Part shown: piece after piece, positions 1-9,194 of the stretch
How the letters are laid out: every line of letters begins with the position of its first letter
Position numbering within the stretch: the first letter of the stretch is position 1
Origin: JAQVOO01 sp964524755
Lineage (GTDB): Bacteria > Spirochaetota > Spirochaetia > Sphaerochaetales > Sphaerochaetaceae
Length of the DNA: 45,507 nt
NCBI GenBank assembly: GCA_964524755.1
Contig: CAZGDR010000009.1
Location: 1 to 45,507, forward strand
Direction: 5' to 3'
Notes under the pieces: model-generated
What the model was told of the DNA's origin: nothing
Seen by the model: only the letters and a program-made list of their open reading frames with translations
The model's database searches: none
Program-made: the position numbers and the translations under genes

Positions 1-1337
1 ACAGGCAGTAGACAGGCCAAGGCTTGCCAGATATCGCCATACAATCCAGCTTCTCTAATTTCGTCAATAAAGATGGCGTCGACCTCGCGTAACGTATTAA
101 GCCTTTCAGCAGTCACCTCACCTACACAACGAATTCCAAGACCTGGACCAGGAAATGGATGGCGGTACACTATCTCATCGGGTAACCCTAATTCTTTACC
201 TAATATCCGAACCTCATCTTTGAAGAGTTCCCTTAGAGGTTCCAATAATGTAAATTGTAAGTCCTCAGGTAACCCTCCTACATTATGGTGACTTTTAATC
301 ACCACTGAAGGACCACCAGAGGGGCTAATGCTCTCTATAACGTCTGGATACAGTGTTCCTTGAGCAAGGAAATCAATATCTCCAACTGAACGAGCCTCTT
401 GTTCAAAGACTTCAATAAAGATACGTCCAATGGTCTTTCGCTTTTGCTCTGGATCGGTAATTCCTTTCAATTGTGAAAGAAACTGTTGCTGCGCATCAGC
501 ATACTGTAATCTAATATTAAAGTTATCACGGAAAACCTCTAGCACAAAATCGGCTTCACCCTTACGTAATAACCCGTTGTTGACGAAGACACACACTAGT
601 TGGTCTCCAATGGCCTTGTGAAGCAATGCAGCGACGACTGAGGAGTCTACACCACCAGAGAGACCACATAAAACCTGTTTCTTACCCACAATCTCTCTAA
701 TCTGAGCCACTTGGACAGCAATGAAGGATTCCATGTTCCAATCAGCTTCGGCTTTACAAATATCGAGTACAAAGTTAGCAATAATGGTACTCCCCTCAAT
801 GGTATGGGCAACCTCCGGATGGAACTGAACACCAAACAGCCTTTTGTCAGGCGCTTCAACTCCTGCATAATGGCAATTTTCTGTTGAAGCAGTGGTGATA
901 AAACCAGATGGTAACGACTTTACTGCGTCACTATGACTCATCCAAACTCTACTCTGTGGAGCAAGCCCTTTTAGAAAAGGAGAATCGTTTTTCTTTACAG
1001 TAAGATGGGCCACACCATACTCTTTCTGCCGAGGTCTTTCTATCTCTCCCCCATGTAGATCCACGATAAGTTGAAGACCATAACAAATTCCCAATACAGG
1101 GACTCCTAGATCAAAAACACGTGTATCAGGACGTGGAGAATCCTTTGTGGAAACACTCGCGGGTCCGCCAGAAAGAATAATTCCCTTCGGAGCGATGGCC
1201 TCAATCTCTTCTATTGATATATTGTAGGGAACTATCTGGCTATAAACATGCTGCTCACGTACACGCCGGGCAATCAATTGGCTATACTGGCCACCGAAAT
1301 CAAGGACTAAGATTGTATCGTGGTGCTCTTTTTTCAT
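1..1337 (-). CDS. guaA: GMP synthase (glutamine-hydrolysing), 3' end missing
   Basis: GuaA makes GMP from XMP, ATP and glutamine in the cytoplasm. The reading frame is open from the ATG at 1337 to the window edge, about 445 codons; the family is about 510-525 residues, so roughly the last 75 residues lie outside. The N-terminal class I glutamine amidotransferase domain shows GICYGLQ with the nucleophile Cys85, and QFHPE with His173 and Glu175. The ATP-pyrophosphatase P-loop SGGVDSS starts near residue 227. The C-terminal dimerisation part is cut off. The start follows the ECF S-component stop by 13 bases and has an AAAGGA ribosome site, so guaA looks like the last visible gene of the helicase-to-guaA operon. 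Identity is very sure. Confidence 0.96.
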   Translation of the reverse strand, partial: MKKEHHDTILVLDFGGQYSQLIARRVREQHVYSQIVPYNISIEEIEAIAPKGIILSGGPASVSTKDSPRPDTRVFDLGVPVLGICYGLQLIVDLHGGEIERPRQKEYGVAHLTVKKNDSPFLKGLAPQSRVWMSHSDAVKSLPSGFITTASTENCHYAGVEAPDKRLFGVQFHPEVAHTIEGSTIIANFVLDICKAEADWNMESFIAVQVAQIREIVGKKQVLCGLSGGVDSSVVAALLHKAIGDQLVCVFVNNGLLRKGEADFVLEVFRDNFNIRLQYADAQQQFLSQLKGITDPEQKRKTIGRIFIEVFEQEARSVGDIDFLAQGTLYPDVIESISPSGGPSVVIKSHHNVGGLPEDLQFTLLEPLRELFKDEVRILGKELGLPDEIVYRHPFPGPGLGIRCVGEVTAERLNTLREVDAIFIDEIREAGLYGDIWQALACLLP

Positions 1338-1350
1338 CAATTTTCCTTTA

Positions 1351-1896
1351 TTATAAAGCAAGAGATCGTACTGGAGGATAAGCTTTTAATACTGCACGCG
1401 AGACTATAATTCCCAGCACAACACCTACCCCAGATTGTAAAGTATTCAAGGGAATTTCAACCAATGCGGCTTTAAATCCATAGAGAAAACCACCCACGAG
1501 GTAATACCCTCCTGTCATCACCAACATGCCTAAAATACCACCTAAAATCATTTTAAATAGTTTAGCATCCCCAGGGACACCCTGTTTTAAACCAGCTCGG
1601 GCAACTAGAGCAATTATAATTCCCTGCGCACCATGGATTAAAAATGAAAAGATTGCCCATTGCGGAAACCCTCCAATCACATCAGCTAAACCAGTGCCTA
1701 ACCCACCTGCAATCGCCGCAATCCAAGGCCCGAAAAGAAAAGCGGAAAAGGTAATTACGACATCACACAAACTAATATAGCCTTTAATAGGGGTTGGTAC
1801 ACGGAACATCAGCGTAAAAACAACCACAACTGCCGTGAGTACCGCCATAAGTGCTATTTTAAGCGCTGTTTTTTTAGCTGGAATTTTTTCTTGCAT
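1351..1896 (-). CDS. ECF transporter substrate-binding (S) component, ligand unknown
   Basis: This is a 181-residue, very hydrophobic protein with about six membrane segments, the size and pattern of ECF-type vitamin transporter S components. It resembles the DUF1393/ECF-ribofla_trS group, with a basic N-terminus followed by an ALMAVLTAVVVV-type helix and a Gly-rich loop near residues 63-75. It follows the T and A components in the same direction, with an AAAGGAGG ribosome site 9 bases before the ATG, so the A-T-S set is complete and dedicated. The ligand cannot be read from the sequence; no riboswitch precedes the operon. A vitamin such as riboflavin, or a hydroxymethylpyrimidine- or queuosine-type precursor, is possible. 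The neighbouring guaA does not by itself prove a purine substrate. Confidence 0.8.
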   Translation of the reverse strand: MQEKIPAKKTALKIALMAVLTAVVVVFTLMFRVPTPIKGYISLCDVVITFSAFLFGPWIAAIAGGLGTGLADVIGGFPQWAIFSFLIHGAQGIIIALVARAGLKQGVPGDAKLFKMILGGILGMLVMTGGYYLVGGFLYGFKAALVEIPLNTLQSGVGVVLGIIVSRAVLKAYPPVRSLAL

Positions 1897-1911
1897 GTAG
1901 GAAGACCTCCT

Positions 1912-2685
1912 TTACATAGCTCTAAACACGAAAAAGAAAACTGTCGGAATCATAACCGAAAGTAAGAAATGGGTAAAGAGACCACCCTTAGCGTGGAGCT
2001 GACGATAACTAGATCGCTTAACATTATTGCCAAACCCTCTGTGTTCCAATGTCATAGCTAAGTAGGGGATAGATTTCAAGGCAAAAACTAATGCGGCGGT
2101 AACGGTGGGAACAACATCGAGCAAACGTTGGCGTTTGCTACTTTTCCCTTTCACCATAACCGCATTTCGTAGCGCATGTGAATCTTGAATCATACCAAAA
2201 GAATCAGCAATAAACGGGATAAAACGGAAAGCTAGAGTGAGTACTAGAGCGGCCTTGTAGGAAAGACGATACCATCGTAAAGCTAAATTGATATCAGCCA
2301 TAGGGGTAGTCCAGACATAAAGGGTACATATATAGGTAATACCTAAAAACCTCGCCGCTAGATTGTTAACTTGCATGAGAGCCTCTCTGGTAATAAAAGG
2401 GAACTGCCCAATAAAAATAATAAACTCCCCATCTCGATACGTCAGTGGTGTGAATAAGACCATAATAATAAGGATAAATAAAATAGTACGCAGCGGCTGT
2501 AACGCCTGTTTAAAATCTATGGCGTGCCATGCAGTGAGGAAGGCAGCGCCAACTAACACCCACAGACCTACCTGCCGCACCGGCAAAAAAACCATTATAC
2601 AGAGCAATAACACCGTCAATAATTTAGGTCGCGCATCAAACCAATAGAGAAATCCACGCCCTGCAATATAGGTACTAGTTGTCAT
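1912..2685 (-). CDS. ecfT: ECF transporter transmembrane (T) component
   Basis: The 257-residue membrane protein matches EcfT (CbiQ family), the coupling subunit that links the two ATPase domains to the S component in the inner membrane. It has an opening F-D-x-R-x-K motif (FDARPKLL near residue 16), several hydrophobic helices, and a long cytoplasmic coupling region with QDSHALRNA and LEHRGFG. These stand where EcfT carries its two short Arg-containing coupling motifs. The start overlaps the stop of the ATPase gene by four bases (ATGA), and the stop lies 15 bases before the S-component ATG. This supports translational coupling and 1:1:1 production. Confidence 0.85.
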   Translation of the reverse strand: MTTSTYIAGRGFLYWFDARPKLLTVLLLCIMVFLPVRQVGLWVLVGAAFLTAWHAIDFKQALQPLRTILFILIIMVLFTPLTYRDGEFIIFIGQFPFITREALMQVNNLAARFLGITYICTLYVWTTPMADINLALRWYRLSYKAALVLTLAFRFIPFIADSFGMIQDSHALRNAVMVKGKSSKRQRLLDVVPTVTAALVFALKSIPYLAMTLEHRGFGNNVKRSSYRQLHAKGGLFTHFLLSVMIPTVFFFVFRAM

Positions 2686-4112
2686 GCTCCAACCTCAGTT
2701 TCCTTAACTCGCCCATCGACAATCTTATATTGTCGCTCAGCTAAGTTGCGCGCAAACATACGATCATGGGTAATAATAACAATCCCCGCACCACGACTTT
2801 GGAGGAGCGAAACCACCTCAAAAGCTGCTGCGTAGGTAACCCCACTGTCGAGTTCATCAATAATTACAAAAGGACGATTTAAAATATAATACACCGCTGC
2901 CTGCAGTTGTTTACGGGCACCATAACTCATCATGGTGGGATTATCATCGAGTTGTAAATGAAATAGATCAGCGCACGATTGGACAATCTCCTCTTTTTGT
3001 TTAGCTGATAATTTCGAGTTACGACGTAGCGACCAGCCTAACTCATCTCGCACCGTGGGGAGAAAAATCCCATAATCAGGATTTTGGAAAAGGTATCCAA
3101 CTGTAGCTTGCAACGCTTTGGCAGAAAGAAGCTTATAATCTAAATTTATAGAACCTTCCAAAGGAAGATTTAAGCCACACAACACTCTACTCAGAGTGCT
3201 TTTGCCTGACCCATTTGGTCCAACTAAAGCTACAATCTCCCCCGCTTCAATGTGGAATTCAGGCACATGCAAAGCAAACGGCTCATTTGAGATTACCGAA
3301 CGTCGTGGATGCACAATAGTAAGTTGGGAACAAGAGAGGTGGGCAGATAAAGTTTCTTTAGTCTTAGGGATGACAGGGAATTGAACCTCACTAGCTTGTT
3401 CAAACTGCATAACAATGGACTCTTCACTATCACGAGTGACCGTACCATCTGCTAAGAGGTAATAGTGGTCAAAGGTTCCTCTAAATTCATCGAGATAGCG
3501 TGAAGCAAAGACCAACACCGTCCCCTTTCTCTGTTGAATTTTAGTTAATAAAACTTCGCGCCACTGTTCATCCAGATCATCAAAGGGTTCATCCATAATC
3601 CAAAACGGTGCATCAATAGCCTCCGTGACCGCCAGGAGCAATCGTTTGCGTTCTCCTCCTGACAACTCTTGAGGATTCACCTCTTTAAGGGGTAACAACC
3701 CCCACTTTTGCAACGCACCAGAGACTTCTTGAATTAGCTTTTCATGCGCCATTCCCATCGATTCCAAAGGGAAGGCCACCTCATCACCACAGGTAGTCAT
3801 TAATAGTTGTTCTTGGGGATTTTGGGCTACTAGAGTACAGATATGTAGCAGATCCCAGGGATCTATCCCTAAGATTTCTTCACCCTTGAAACGAATACTA
3901 CCTGAGATATCACCATCTAGGTAACGCGGAATTAACGCACAGAGAATGCGCGATAAGGTTGATTTACCGCTATCTGGCACGCCAAGGATTAACACCTTGT
4001 TTCCATCTGCCACAGAGAAATTCACATTCTCTATTACCGGATGGTTACTGACTCCTTCACCATACCCATGATAAGCAAATGAAAGATCTTCAATTTCTAA
4101 GACACTTTTCAT
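2682..4112 (-). CDS. ecfA: ECF transporter ATPase, two fused ATP-binding domains
   Basis: A 476-residue protein with two ABC ATPase domains in one chain, replacing the usual EcfA/EcfA' pair. Domain 1 has Walker A GVPDSGKS (44-51), Q-loop VAQNPQ, signature LSGGE (150-154) and Walker B WIMDE (171-175). Its switch-histidine position looks like Arg205 (ASRY). Domain 2 has GPNGSGKS (298-305), Q-loop LFQNP, a degenerate signature MSYGA (395-399), Walker B VIIDEL and an intact switch His449 (ITHD). Domains 1 and 2 therefore complement each other, leaving one apparently competent composite ATP site. The stop overlaps the T-component start by four bases, and its own start overlaps the PlsC stop by four bases. 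Confidence 0.88.
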   Translation of the reverse strand: MKSVLEIEDLSFAYHGYGEGVSNHPVIENVNFSVADGNKVLILGVPDSGKSTLSRILCALIPRYLDGDISGSIRFKGEEILGIDPWDLLHICTLVAQNPQEQLLMTTCGDEVAFPLESMGMAHEKLIQEVSGALQKWGLLPLKEVNPQELSGGERKRLLLAVTEAIDAPFWIMDEPFDDLDEQWREVLLTKIQQRKGTVLVFASRYLDEFRGTFDHYYLLADGTVTRDSEESIVMQFEQASEVQFPVIPKTKETLSAHLSCSQLTIVHPRRSVISNEPFALHVPEFHIEAGEIVALVGPNGSGKSTLSRVLCGLNLPLEGSINLDYKLLSAKALQATVGYLFQNPDYGIFLPTVRDELGWSLRRNSKLSAKQKEEIVQSCADLFHLQLDDNPTMMSYGARKQLQAAVYYILNRPFVIIDELDSGVTYAAAFEVVSLLQSRGAGIVIITHDRMFARNLAERQYKIVDGRVKETEVGA

Positions 4113-4852
4113 GTTGTTGCCATAAATGATTTAAATTGCTCTTCAATCGCCCCGTACACCTTCCCTGGTAACTCTTTTATTTCTTTTTCATCTAAAGAGG
4201 CGGTAGGAATTGGATCAGCAACGCTAATATGGGCAATCACCCGCCTAGCTCCCGATTTTTGCTCAATTGATTTACGTGTACCATCAATAGTGATAGGGAC
4301 AATTACCGCTTTTGCACGAGTAGCTAGTTTGAGCGAACCGCTCTTAAATTCTCCGAGATCTCCCGTCTTACTGCGCGTCCCTTCGGGGAATACAAACATA
4401 GGGATTCCATTACGAATATTTTCAACCCCTTTCAATATTGCCTCAACCGAAGAACGGGGACTTTTGCGATCAATATAGACACAGTTAATAGACTTTATCC
4501 AAGCACTTAAAATAGGAACCTTCTTAAGCTCTGCTTTAGTAATAAAACCAGCCCAAATATGTAAACCGGCTACAACAGCCGGTATATCTATCATGCTCTG
4601 ATGGTTAGCTACAAAACAGATAGGCGTTCCCTCTGGGGGGATTTTCTCTACACCTTCAACAACCAGCCTGGTGTTAAGCGACCAAACAATAGTTTTACTC
4701 ACCAAAGTTCCATGAATACGCATCCAAGAATCAGCGGCCTTATGAGCCTTGAAAAATCGCATAATTGCAGCTGGTAAGATGGCTACAAACAGAGAGATAA
4801 TCAATACCGGTACCACAATAAGTACGGCTATCACGAAATGTATATATTTCAT
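4109..4852 (-). CDS. plsC: 1-acyl-sn-glycerol-3-phosphate acyltransferase (PlsC family)
   Basis: A 247-residue membrane-bound acyltransferase that should add the second acyl chain to lysophosphatidic acid. It opens with one long hydrophobic anchor (about residues 5-32). The catalytic HX4D motif is NHQSMID with His84 and Asp89, and the substrate-phosphate motif is FPEGTR (155-160), followed by FKSG. Length is normal for PlsC. Start and stop both overlap the flanking genes by four bases (ATGA type), placing it tightly inside the helicase-exporter-plsC-ECF operon. Another lyso-lipid acceptor cannot be excluded, because these motifs are shared across the family. Confidence 0.9.
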   Translation of the reverse strand: MKYIHFVIAVLIVVPVLIISLFVAILPAAIMRFFKAHKAADSWMRIHGTLVSKTIVWSLNTRLVVEGVEKIPPEGTPICFVANHQSMIDIPAVVAGLHIWAGFITKAELKKVPILSAWIKSINCVYIDRKSPRSSVEAILKGVENIRNGIPMFVFPEGTRSKTGDLGEFKSGSLKLATRAKAVIVPITIDGTRKSIEQKSGARRVIAHISVADPIPTASLDEKEIKELPGKVYGAIEEQFKSFMATT

Positions 4853-6570
4853 ACTCCGATCTCCTGGTTCCGATATAACTTTGCATAATGACCACCGGCA
4901 GTGACAAGCTCAGTATGATTTCCCGATTCAGCAATGTTGCCTTCGGCTAACACATAAATAATATCTGCATCGCGCACCGTAGTCAAACGGTGAGCAATGA
5001 CAATTGCAGTCCGTCCTTTAGCCAAACGCTTGAAAGCATCTTGAATTTGGTATTCAGATTCTGTATCTAGTGAAGAAGTTGCTTCATCAAAGATTAATAT
5101 TTTAGGGTTCTTTAGAAATACACGAGCAATAGAAATACGCTGCTTTTGTCCTCCACTGAGACGGGTCCCACGTTCGCCCACTTCGGTATCGAGACCTTGA
5201 GGTAACGAACGGATAAAAGTCCCTAGATTAGCGTTATCTAAGGCTACATACATCTCCTCATCAGTTGCATCACCTTTTCCATAGCGAAGATTCTCTCGAA
5301 TACTGCCATCAAAAAGAAATACATTCTGTTGCACAAAACCAATCTGTTGTCGTAAAGAGGCCTTCTTTACTTTGGCAATATCTTGCCCATCAATCATAAT
5401 GCGCCCCTCTTCGGGCTCATAGAAACGGGGGATTAATGAAGCTAAGGTACTCTTCCCAGCTCCTGACTCACCTACCAAAGCAGCAGTGCACCCACCCGTG
5501 ATAGTCAGATCAATTCCACCAAGTACTTCATCCCCACCTGATTCGTAACTGAACCGGACATGATCAAACGCAATCTCCCCTTCGGTCACCTCGAGGTCTA
5601 CCGCTCCTAGACGATCTTGGATATCACTTTCAATATCCATAACTTCTACAAATCTTTCAAATGCAGCCATCCCCTGTTGAAATTGTTCAGTAAAATGGAT
5701 AAGTCGATCAATGGGAGGTAAGACAATACCTATAAACAAGATAAATGCAACTAAATCATAGACAGGGACTGTGCCCCTATAAATCAAGATGGCTCCACCA
5801 GCAATCGTCACGAAATAATAGAGCTCTCGAAACAACATCATAATTGATTCATAACTAGCCATCACTTTATACTGATTACTGCGAGCCGTTTGAAAGATAG
5901 TATTTACCTCTCGGAACTTCTCGTTCTCATAACTCTCACTCGTAAAAGACTGTACCTCACGTACCCCTTGGATAGAGTTTTCTACCATAGAGTTCACATC
6001 AGCAACAGTGGAACGGACCGCACGAAAGCCTGCCTTGAGTTTCTTCCCATAATGTATACCAAAGAAAAGCATGAAAGGGAGCGGGATAAGAGAAATAAGG
6101 GCGAGTGGAGCACTCGTGATAAACATAACGGTATAAGCACCAGTTATAACAACAACTGAGATAAGAAGGTCTTCAGGACCATGGTGGGCTGTCTCAGTAA
6201 TCATAAAAAGGTCATTTGTGATTCGGGACATGAGATGCCCAGTCTTCGTCTGATCAAAGTATCTAAATGATAAACGCTGGAGGTGTTCAAAAATATCCTG
6301 GCGCATATCACTTTCCATCAAGACTCCCAGTTGGTGACCCCAACGGACTCGGATATAGGTACAGAAGGTTTGTACCCCGTAAATCCCCAGCATGGTGGCA
6401 AAAACAAGAATCATCATTTCCCAGTCATGATTTGGAATATACGTACGCAATAACTCCCTCGTCAGTTGAGGAAATAAGATGGAGAGCAACGATCCAAGAA
6501 CCGCTGCTCCAATATCTAACGTGAATAGTTTTTTATAAGGTTTATAGTATGAAAAAAACCGCTTAAGCAT
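4849..6570 (-). CDS. ABC exporter half-transporter (membrane domain plus ATPase)
   Basis: The 573-residue protein has a six-helix exporter membrane domain (about residues 10-310) and a C-terminal ATPase domain. The ATPase shows Walker A GESGAGKS, signature LSGGQ, Walker B ILIFDEATSS and an H-loop AHRLTT. This is the MsbA/lipid-drug exporter layout; it should work as a homodimer in the inner membrane, exporting lipid, peptide or drug (substrate unknown). The ATG at 6570 is chosen because it follows an AAGAAAGGGG ribosome site and overlaps the helicase stop by 8 bases. A longer upstream reading would overlap the helicase by 44 bases. The next gene, plsC, makes a lipid-related role plausible but unproven. 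Confidence 0.88.
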   Translation of the reverse strand: MLKRFFSYYKPYKKLFTLDIGAAVLGSLLSILFPQLTRELLRTYIPNHDWEMMILVFATMLGIYGVQTFCTYIRVRWGHQLGVLMESDMRQDIFEHLQRLSFRYFDQTKTGHLMSRITNDLFMITETAHHGPEDLLISVVVITGAYTVMFITSAPLALISLIPLPFMLFFGIHYGKKLKAGFRAVRSTVADVNSMVENSIQGVREVQSFTSESYENEKFREVNTIFQTARSNQYKVMASYESIMMLFRELYYFVTIAGGAILIYRGTVPVYDLVAFILFIGIVLPPIDRLIHFTEQFQQGMAAFERFVEVMDIESDIQDRLGAVDLEVTEGEIAFDHVRFSYESGGDEVLGGIDLTITGGCTAALVGESGAGKSTLASLIPRFYEPEEGRIMIDGQDIAKVKKASLRQQIGFVQQNVFLFDGSIRENLRYGKGDATDEEMYVALDNANLGTFIRSLPQGLDTEVGERGTRLSGGQKQRISIARVFLKNPKILIFDEATSSLDTESEYQIQDAFKRLAKGRTAIVIAHRLTTVRDADIIYVLAEGNIAESGNHTELVTAGGHYAKLYRNQEIGV

Positions 6571-8320
6571 CCCCTTTCTTCCCCTTAAAAAAACGGGATA
6601 ACACACCCTGTTTCCTCTGAGGTACAGGCTTCTTTCCCTGTGGCTTACTCGCTATCTTGGCAGCAGCGGGAGCACTCTTCTTAGAGACCGGAGCACTCTT
6701 TTTCGAAGCTGGAACCCCTTTCTTAGGCGCAGCAGGACCCTTCTTAGGAGGTCCCGATTCTTTTGATTGTGTCTTTTGTGGTGCTCGTGGCTTATTACGC
6801 TGCTCTTGACGAGGTTGTGGTTTTTTGGGTGCGGGAGTACTCTCTCGAGAACCGTACACTTGCTTGTAATAAGCTACTCGTTCGTCAAGGTTCATCTTTT
6901 GAATTTCACGGTAGCTCTTCTCTTTTCGGACAGGACTTGGTTTAGGAGTTCCACTCGGCTTACTTTTAGGAACAGCCTTGCTCTTGGCTGCAGTAATAGG
7001 TCGCGGTCTATCCTTAGCACTCGGACGTGGTCTTGGTGAAGGTCTACCACCACGGCCACTCGGCTTGCGGGAACGGCCACCTCGAGAGGCATATTCACGC
7101 TCGTTGACCAAGTCTCTGAACCGCATTTTAGCACTCTTATCTTCTACCAGTGGCAGCGACTCTTCATCGGTCCACACCACCGGAATTTTCATTTGAATAT
7201 AATTTTCAATGGCGTCTAAACCATAGACAAACTGTTCACAACCAAGAGTAATCGATTTCCCTGATTTTCCAGCCCGAGCAGTTCTTCCAATACGGTGCAC
7301 ATAACTTTCAAAATCCTCGGGTATATCGTAGTTTACCACCAGCTCCAGATCATCAATCTGCAACCCTCGGGCGGCTACATCTGTGGCAATAAGAAAACGT
7401 AACTCCCCACTTTTCATGCGGTTAATGACCTGAAGACGCTTACTCTGCGGCAAGTCGCCCATTAAATACTGAGTAGTGTATCCATTTACATTTAGTCGTT
7501 TACTTATCTCTACCGCTTTGGCTTTCGTGTTGGTAAAAATAAGGGCATTTCCTGGATTCTCTTTGGCCATGAGGCGTAAAAATAGATCAAACTTATCACT
7601 CTTTGATACGTGATAGAGCTCTTGTGTTATCTCTTTAACGGTCATCTCTTCAGGCTGTACTGCAATTTCGAGAGGATTATTCATATAATCCCACGCTAAA
7701 TTACGGACACGTGTCCCTAATGTTGCACTGAATAACATCGTCTGGCGTTGATCTTTTGGCACCATCATTTTAAACATTTTCTGGAGATCAGGATAAAACC
7801 CCATATCAAAAAGACGGTCAGCTTCATCGACCACGAAGGTATCAATTGCTTTAAAATTAAGTTTCCCCATCTGTTGATAATCGAGAATTCGACCAGGAGT
7901 TCCTATGATAAGATCTACCCCTTCAACTATTTGCTTATCTTGCTTAGCATACCCTACGCCTCCATAAAAACAACCAATTCTAAAATCGGCAATCCCTGAG
8001 GCAATCAGCTTGGCATCTTCTTCAATTTGGACGGCAAGCTCACGCGTTGGTGCAATAATTAACGCTAACGGGAGTTTAACTGAAAAGGCTTTTTCAGCAG
8101 GAAGTTGCTTCGCTTCTTCTTTAGCAAGCACATATTTTTGTAAAATAGCAATAAGGAAAACAGCTGTTTTACCTGACCCTGTTTTTGATTGTGCCATAAC
8201 ATCCCGGCCTTCTATGGCACCAGGAAGTACTTTCTCTTGGACTAGCATACAGTCAACAAACCCGGCCGCATCTATTCCTTTCATTACATCTTCATGTAGT
8301 AATAATTCTTTAAATTTCAT
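6563..8320 (-). CDS. DEAD-box RNA helicase with long basic tail
   Basis: A 585-residue ATP-dependent RNA helicase of the RhlE/RhlB/CsdA kind. The core shows a Q-motif region, motif I AQSKTGSGKT (43-52), PTRELA, motif II VVDEADRLFD, motif III SATL, and motifs V/VI ARGLQIDDL and HRIGRTARAG. After about residue 430 comes a low-complexity tail of roughly 150 residues rich in Lys, Pro, Arg, Ser and Ala, with repeats of the SKKSAP type; it is probably disordered and RNA-binding. The ATG has no Shine-Dalgarno; instead TATAGT lies exactly six bases upstream. It appears to be the first gene of the operon running to guaA. A role in cold adaptation, ribosome assembly or mRNA decay is typical of the family. 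Confidence 0.93.
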   Translation of the reverse strand: MKFKELLLHEDVMKGIDAAGFVDCMLVQEKVLPGAIEGRDVMAQSKTGSGKTAVFLIAILQKYVLAKEEAKQLPAEKAFSVKLPLALIIAPTRELAVQIEEDAKLIASGIADFRIGCFYGGVGYAKQDKQIVEGVDLIIGTPGRILDYQQMGKLNFKAIDTFVVDEADRLFDMGFYPDLQKMFKMMVPKDQRQTMLFSATLGTRVRNLAWDYMNNPLEIAVQPEEMTVKEITQELYHVSKSDKFDLFLRLMAKENPGNALIFTNTKAKAVEISKRLNVNGYTTQYLMGDLPQSKRLQVINRMKSGELRFLIATDVAARGLQIDDLELVVNYDIPEDFESYVHRIGRTARAGKSGKSITLGCEQFVYGLDAIENYIQMKIPVVWTDEESLPLVEDKSAKMRFRDLVNEREYASRGGRSRKPSGRGGRPSPRPRPSAKDRPRPITAAKSKAVPKSKPSGTPKPSPVRKEKSYREIQKMNLDERVAYYKQVYGSRESTPAPKKPQPRQEQRNKPRAPQKTQSKESGPPKKGPAAPKKGVPASKKSAPVSKKSAPAAAKIASKPQGKKPVPQRKQGVLSRFFKGKKGDA

Positions 8321-8326
8321 ACCCTA

Positions 8327-8357
8327 ACTATACTTTGTTTCACCGTTTTAGTGTAGA
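8327..8357 (-). promoter_or_regulatory. Candidate promoter of the helicase operon
   Basis: On the minus strand TATAGT (8332-8327) matches the -10 consensus at five of six bases and is followed by six bases and the helicase ATG. The best -35 is TCTACA (8357-8352, four of six) at a long 19-base spacing, so this is weaker than the similar sites before mnmE, epmA and the SDR gene. It lies at the very end of the aminotransferase gene. Confidence 0.45.
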
Positions 8358-9172
8358 GCATCTATTTCCCATTGCCGAATAAGAGCATGGATGGCAGGTG
8401 TCACCACAAAATTAGGGCTAAAAACATATTCATTTAAGGTTGAGATAGGCATGGCACCCATACTGGTAGAAGAGATACACAGCTCATTATAGCGCCCATC
8501 TATAAGATCTTCGAGACTGGGTGCCTCAAGCACTAACTTATAGCCTAATTGCCCTATAGCCTTAATAATCTTATCACGGGTTACTCCCTCCAATACCATC
8601 GAGACGGGGGCAGTGTAAACAGTCGACCCCTCACAGGCAAACACGTTACTTCGCGTCCCCTCCAGCACCAAACCTCTTTGATCAACTAACAGAGCCTCAA
8701 AGGCACTGTGAGCGCTAGCCTCACGCAGGGCAATGTAGTTCATCAATAACGAACATGTTTTATACTGAGGCAAATACCTTTCCCCTTGATAGGCAATAGC
8801 TTTCACCCCTTCGCTATAAAAGCTCTGTGGGTAACTGAGCAACGGAGCCGCTGTTATGAATAGTCGAGCTCTGATTCCACCCACTAATAAGATACGGATG
8901 GTAGCCTCTTCTATCGCATCATACTCAATAAGCTCCAGCAGCCAAGCAGTGACCTGTTCAGCAGTATACGAGTGGCGTAAATCGATCCCTTTTGCTGAAT
9001 AAAATAGACGACTAATGTGATCTTCAACATAAATAACACGCCCTTGAATAACTCGTAATGATTCATACACGCCAAACCCATACTGAAGCTCTTTATCTTG
9101 AACTGGCAACACCGCTTGAGCAGCATCAACTATTTCTCCATTAACAATGGCGTGTTTTCCAATTATCGGCAC
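8348..9172 (-). CDS. Class IV PLP-dependent aminotransferase / aminodeoxychorismate lyase-like
   Basis: A fold-type IV PLP enzyme of 274 residues, the family of branched-chain aminotransferase, D-amino-acid transaminase and 4-amino-4-deoxychorismate lyase. Visible hallmarks are the QYGFGVYESLR segment, the PLP lysine in YKTCSLLMNY, and EGTRSNVF, which holds the family glutamate near the PLP pyridine. The start is set at the GTG 9172, because AAGGAG stands six bases before it; a TTG seven codons upstream reads in frame but has no ribosome site. Substrate cannot be decided by eye. It follows ftsK closely, at the end of the mnmE operon. Confidence 0.85.
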   Translation of the reverse strand: MPIIGKHAIVNGEIVDAAQAVLPVQDKELQYGFGVYESLRVIQGRVIYVEDHISRLFYSAKGIDLRHSYTAEQVTAWLLELIEYDAIEEATIRILLVGGIRARLFITAAPLLSYPQSFYSEGVKAIAYQGERYLPQYKTCSLLMNYIALREASAHSAFEALLVDQRGLVLEGTRSNVFACEGSTVYTAPVSMVLEGVTRDKIIKAIGQLGYKLVLEAPSLEDLIDGRYNELCISSTSMGAMPISTLNEYVFSPNFVVTPAIHALIRQWEIDALH

Positions 9173-9194
9173 GTAAAACTCCTTGCTGTCCAAC

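Noticed and set aside
1..1337. guaA as a truncated pseudogene
   Set aside because: The frame is open to the edge with all motifs in order; the missing part is due to the window boundary.
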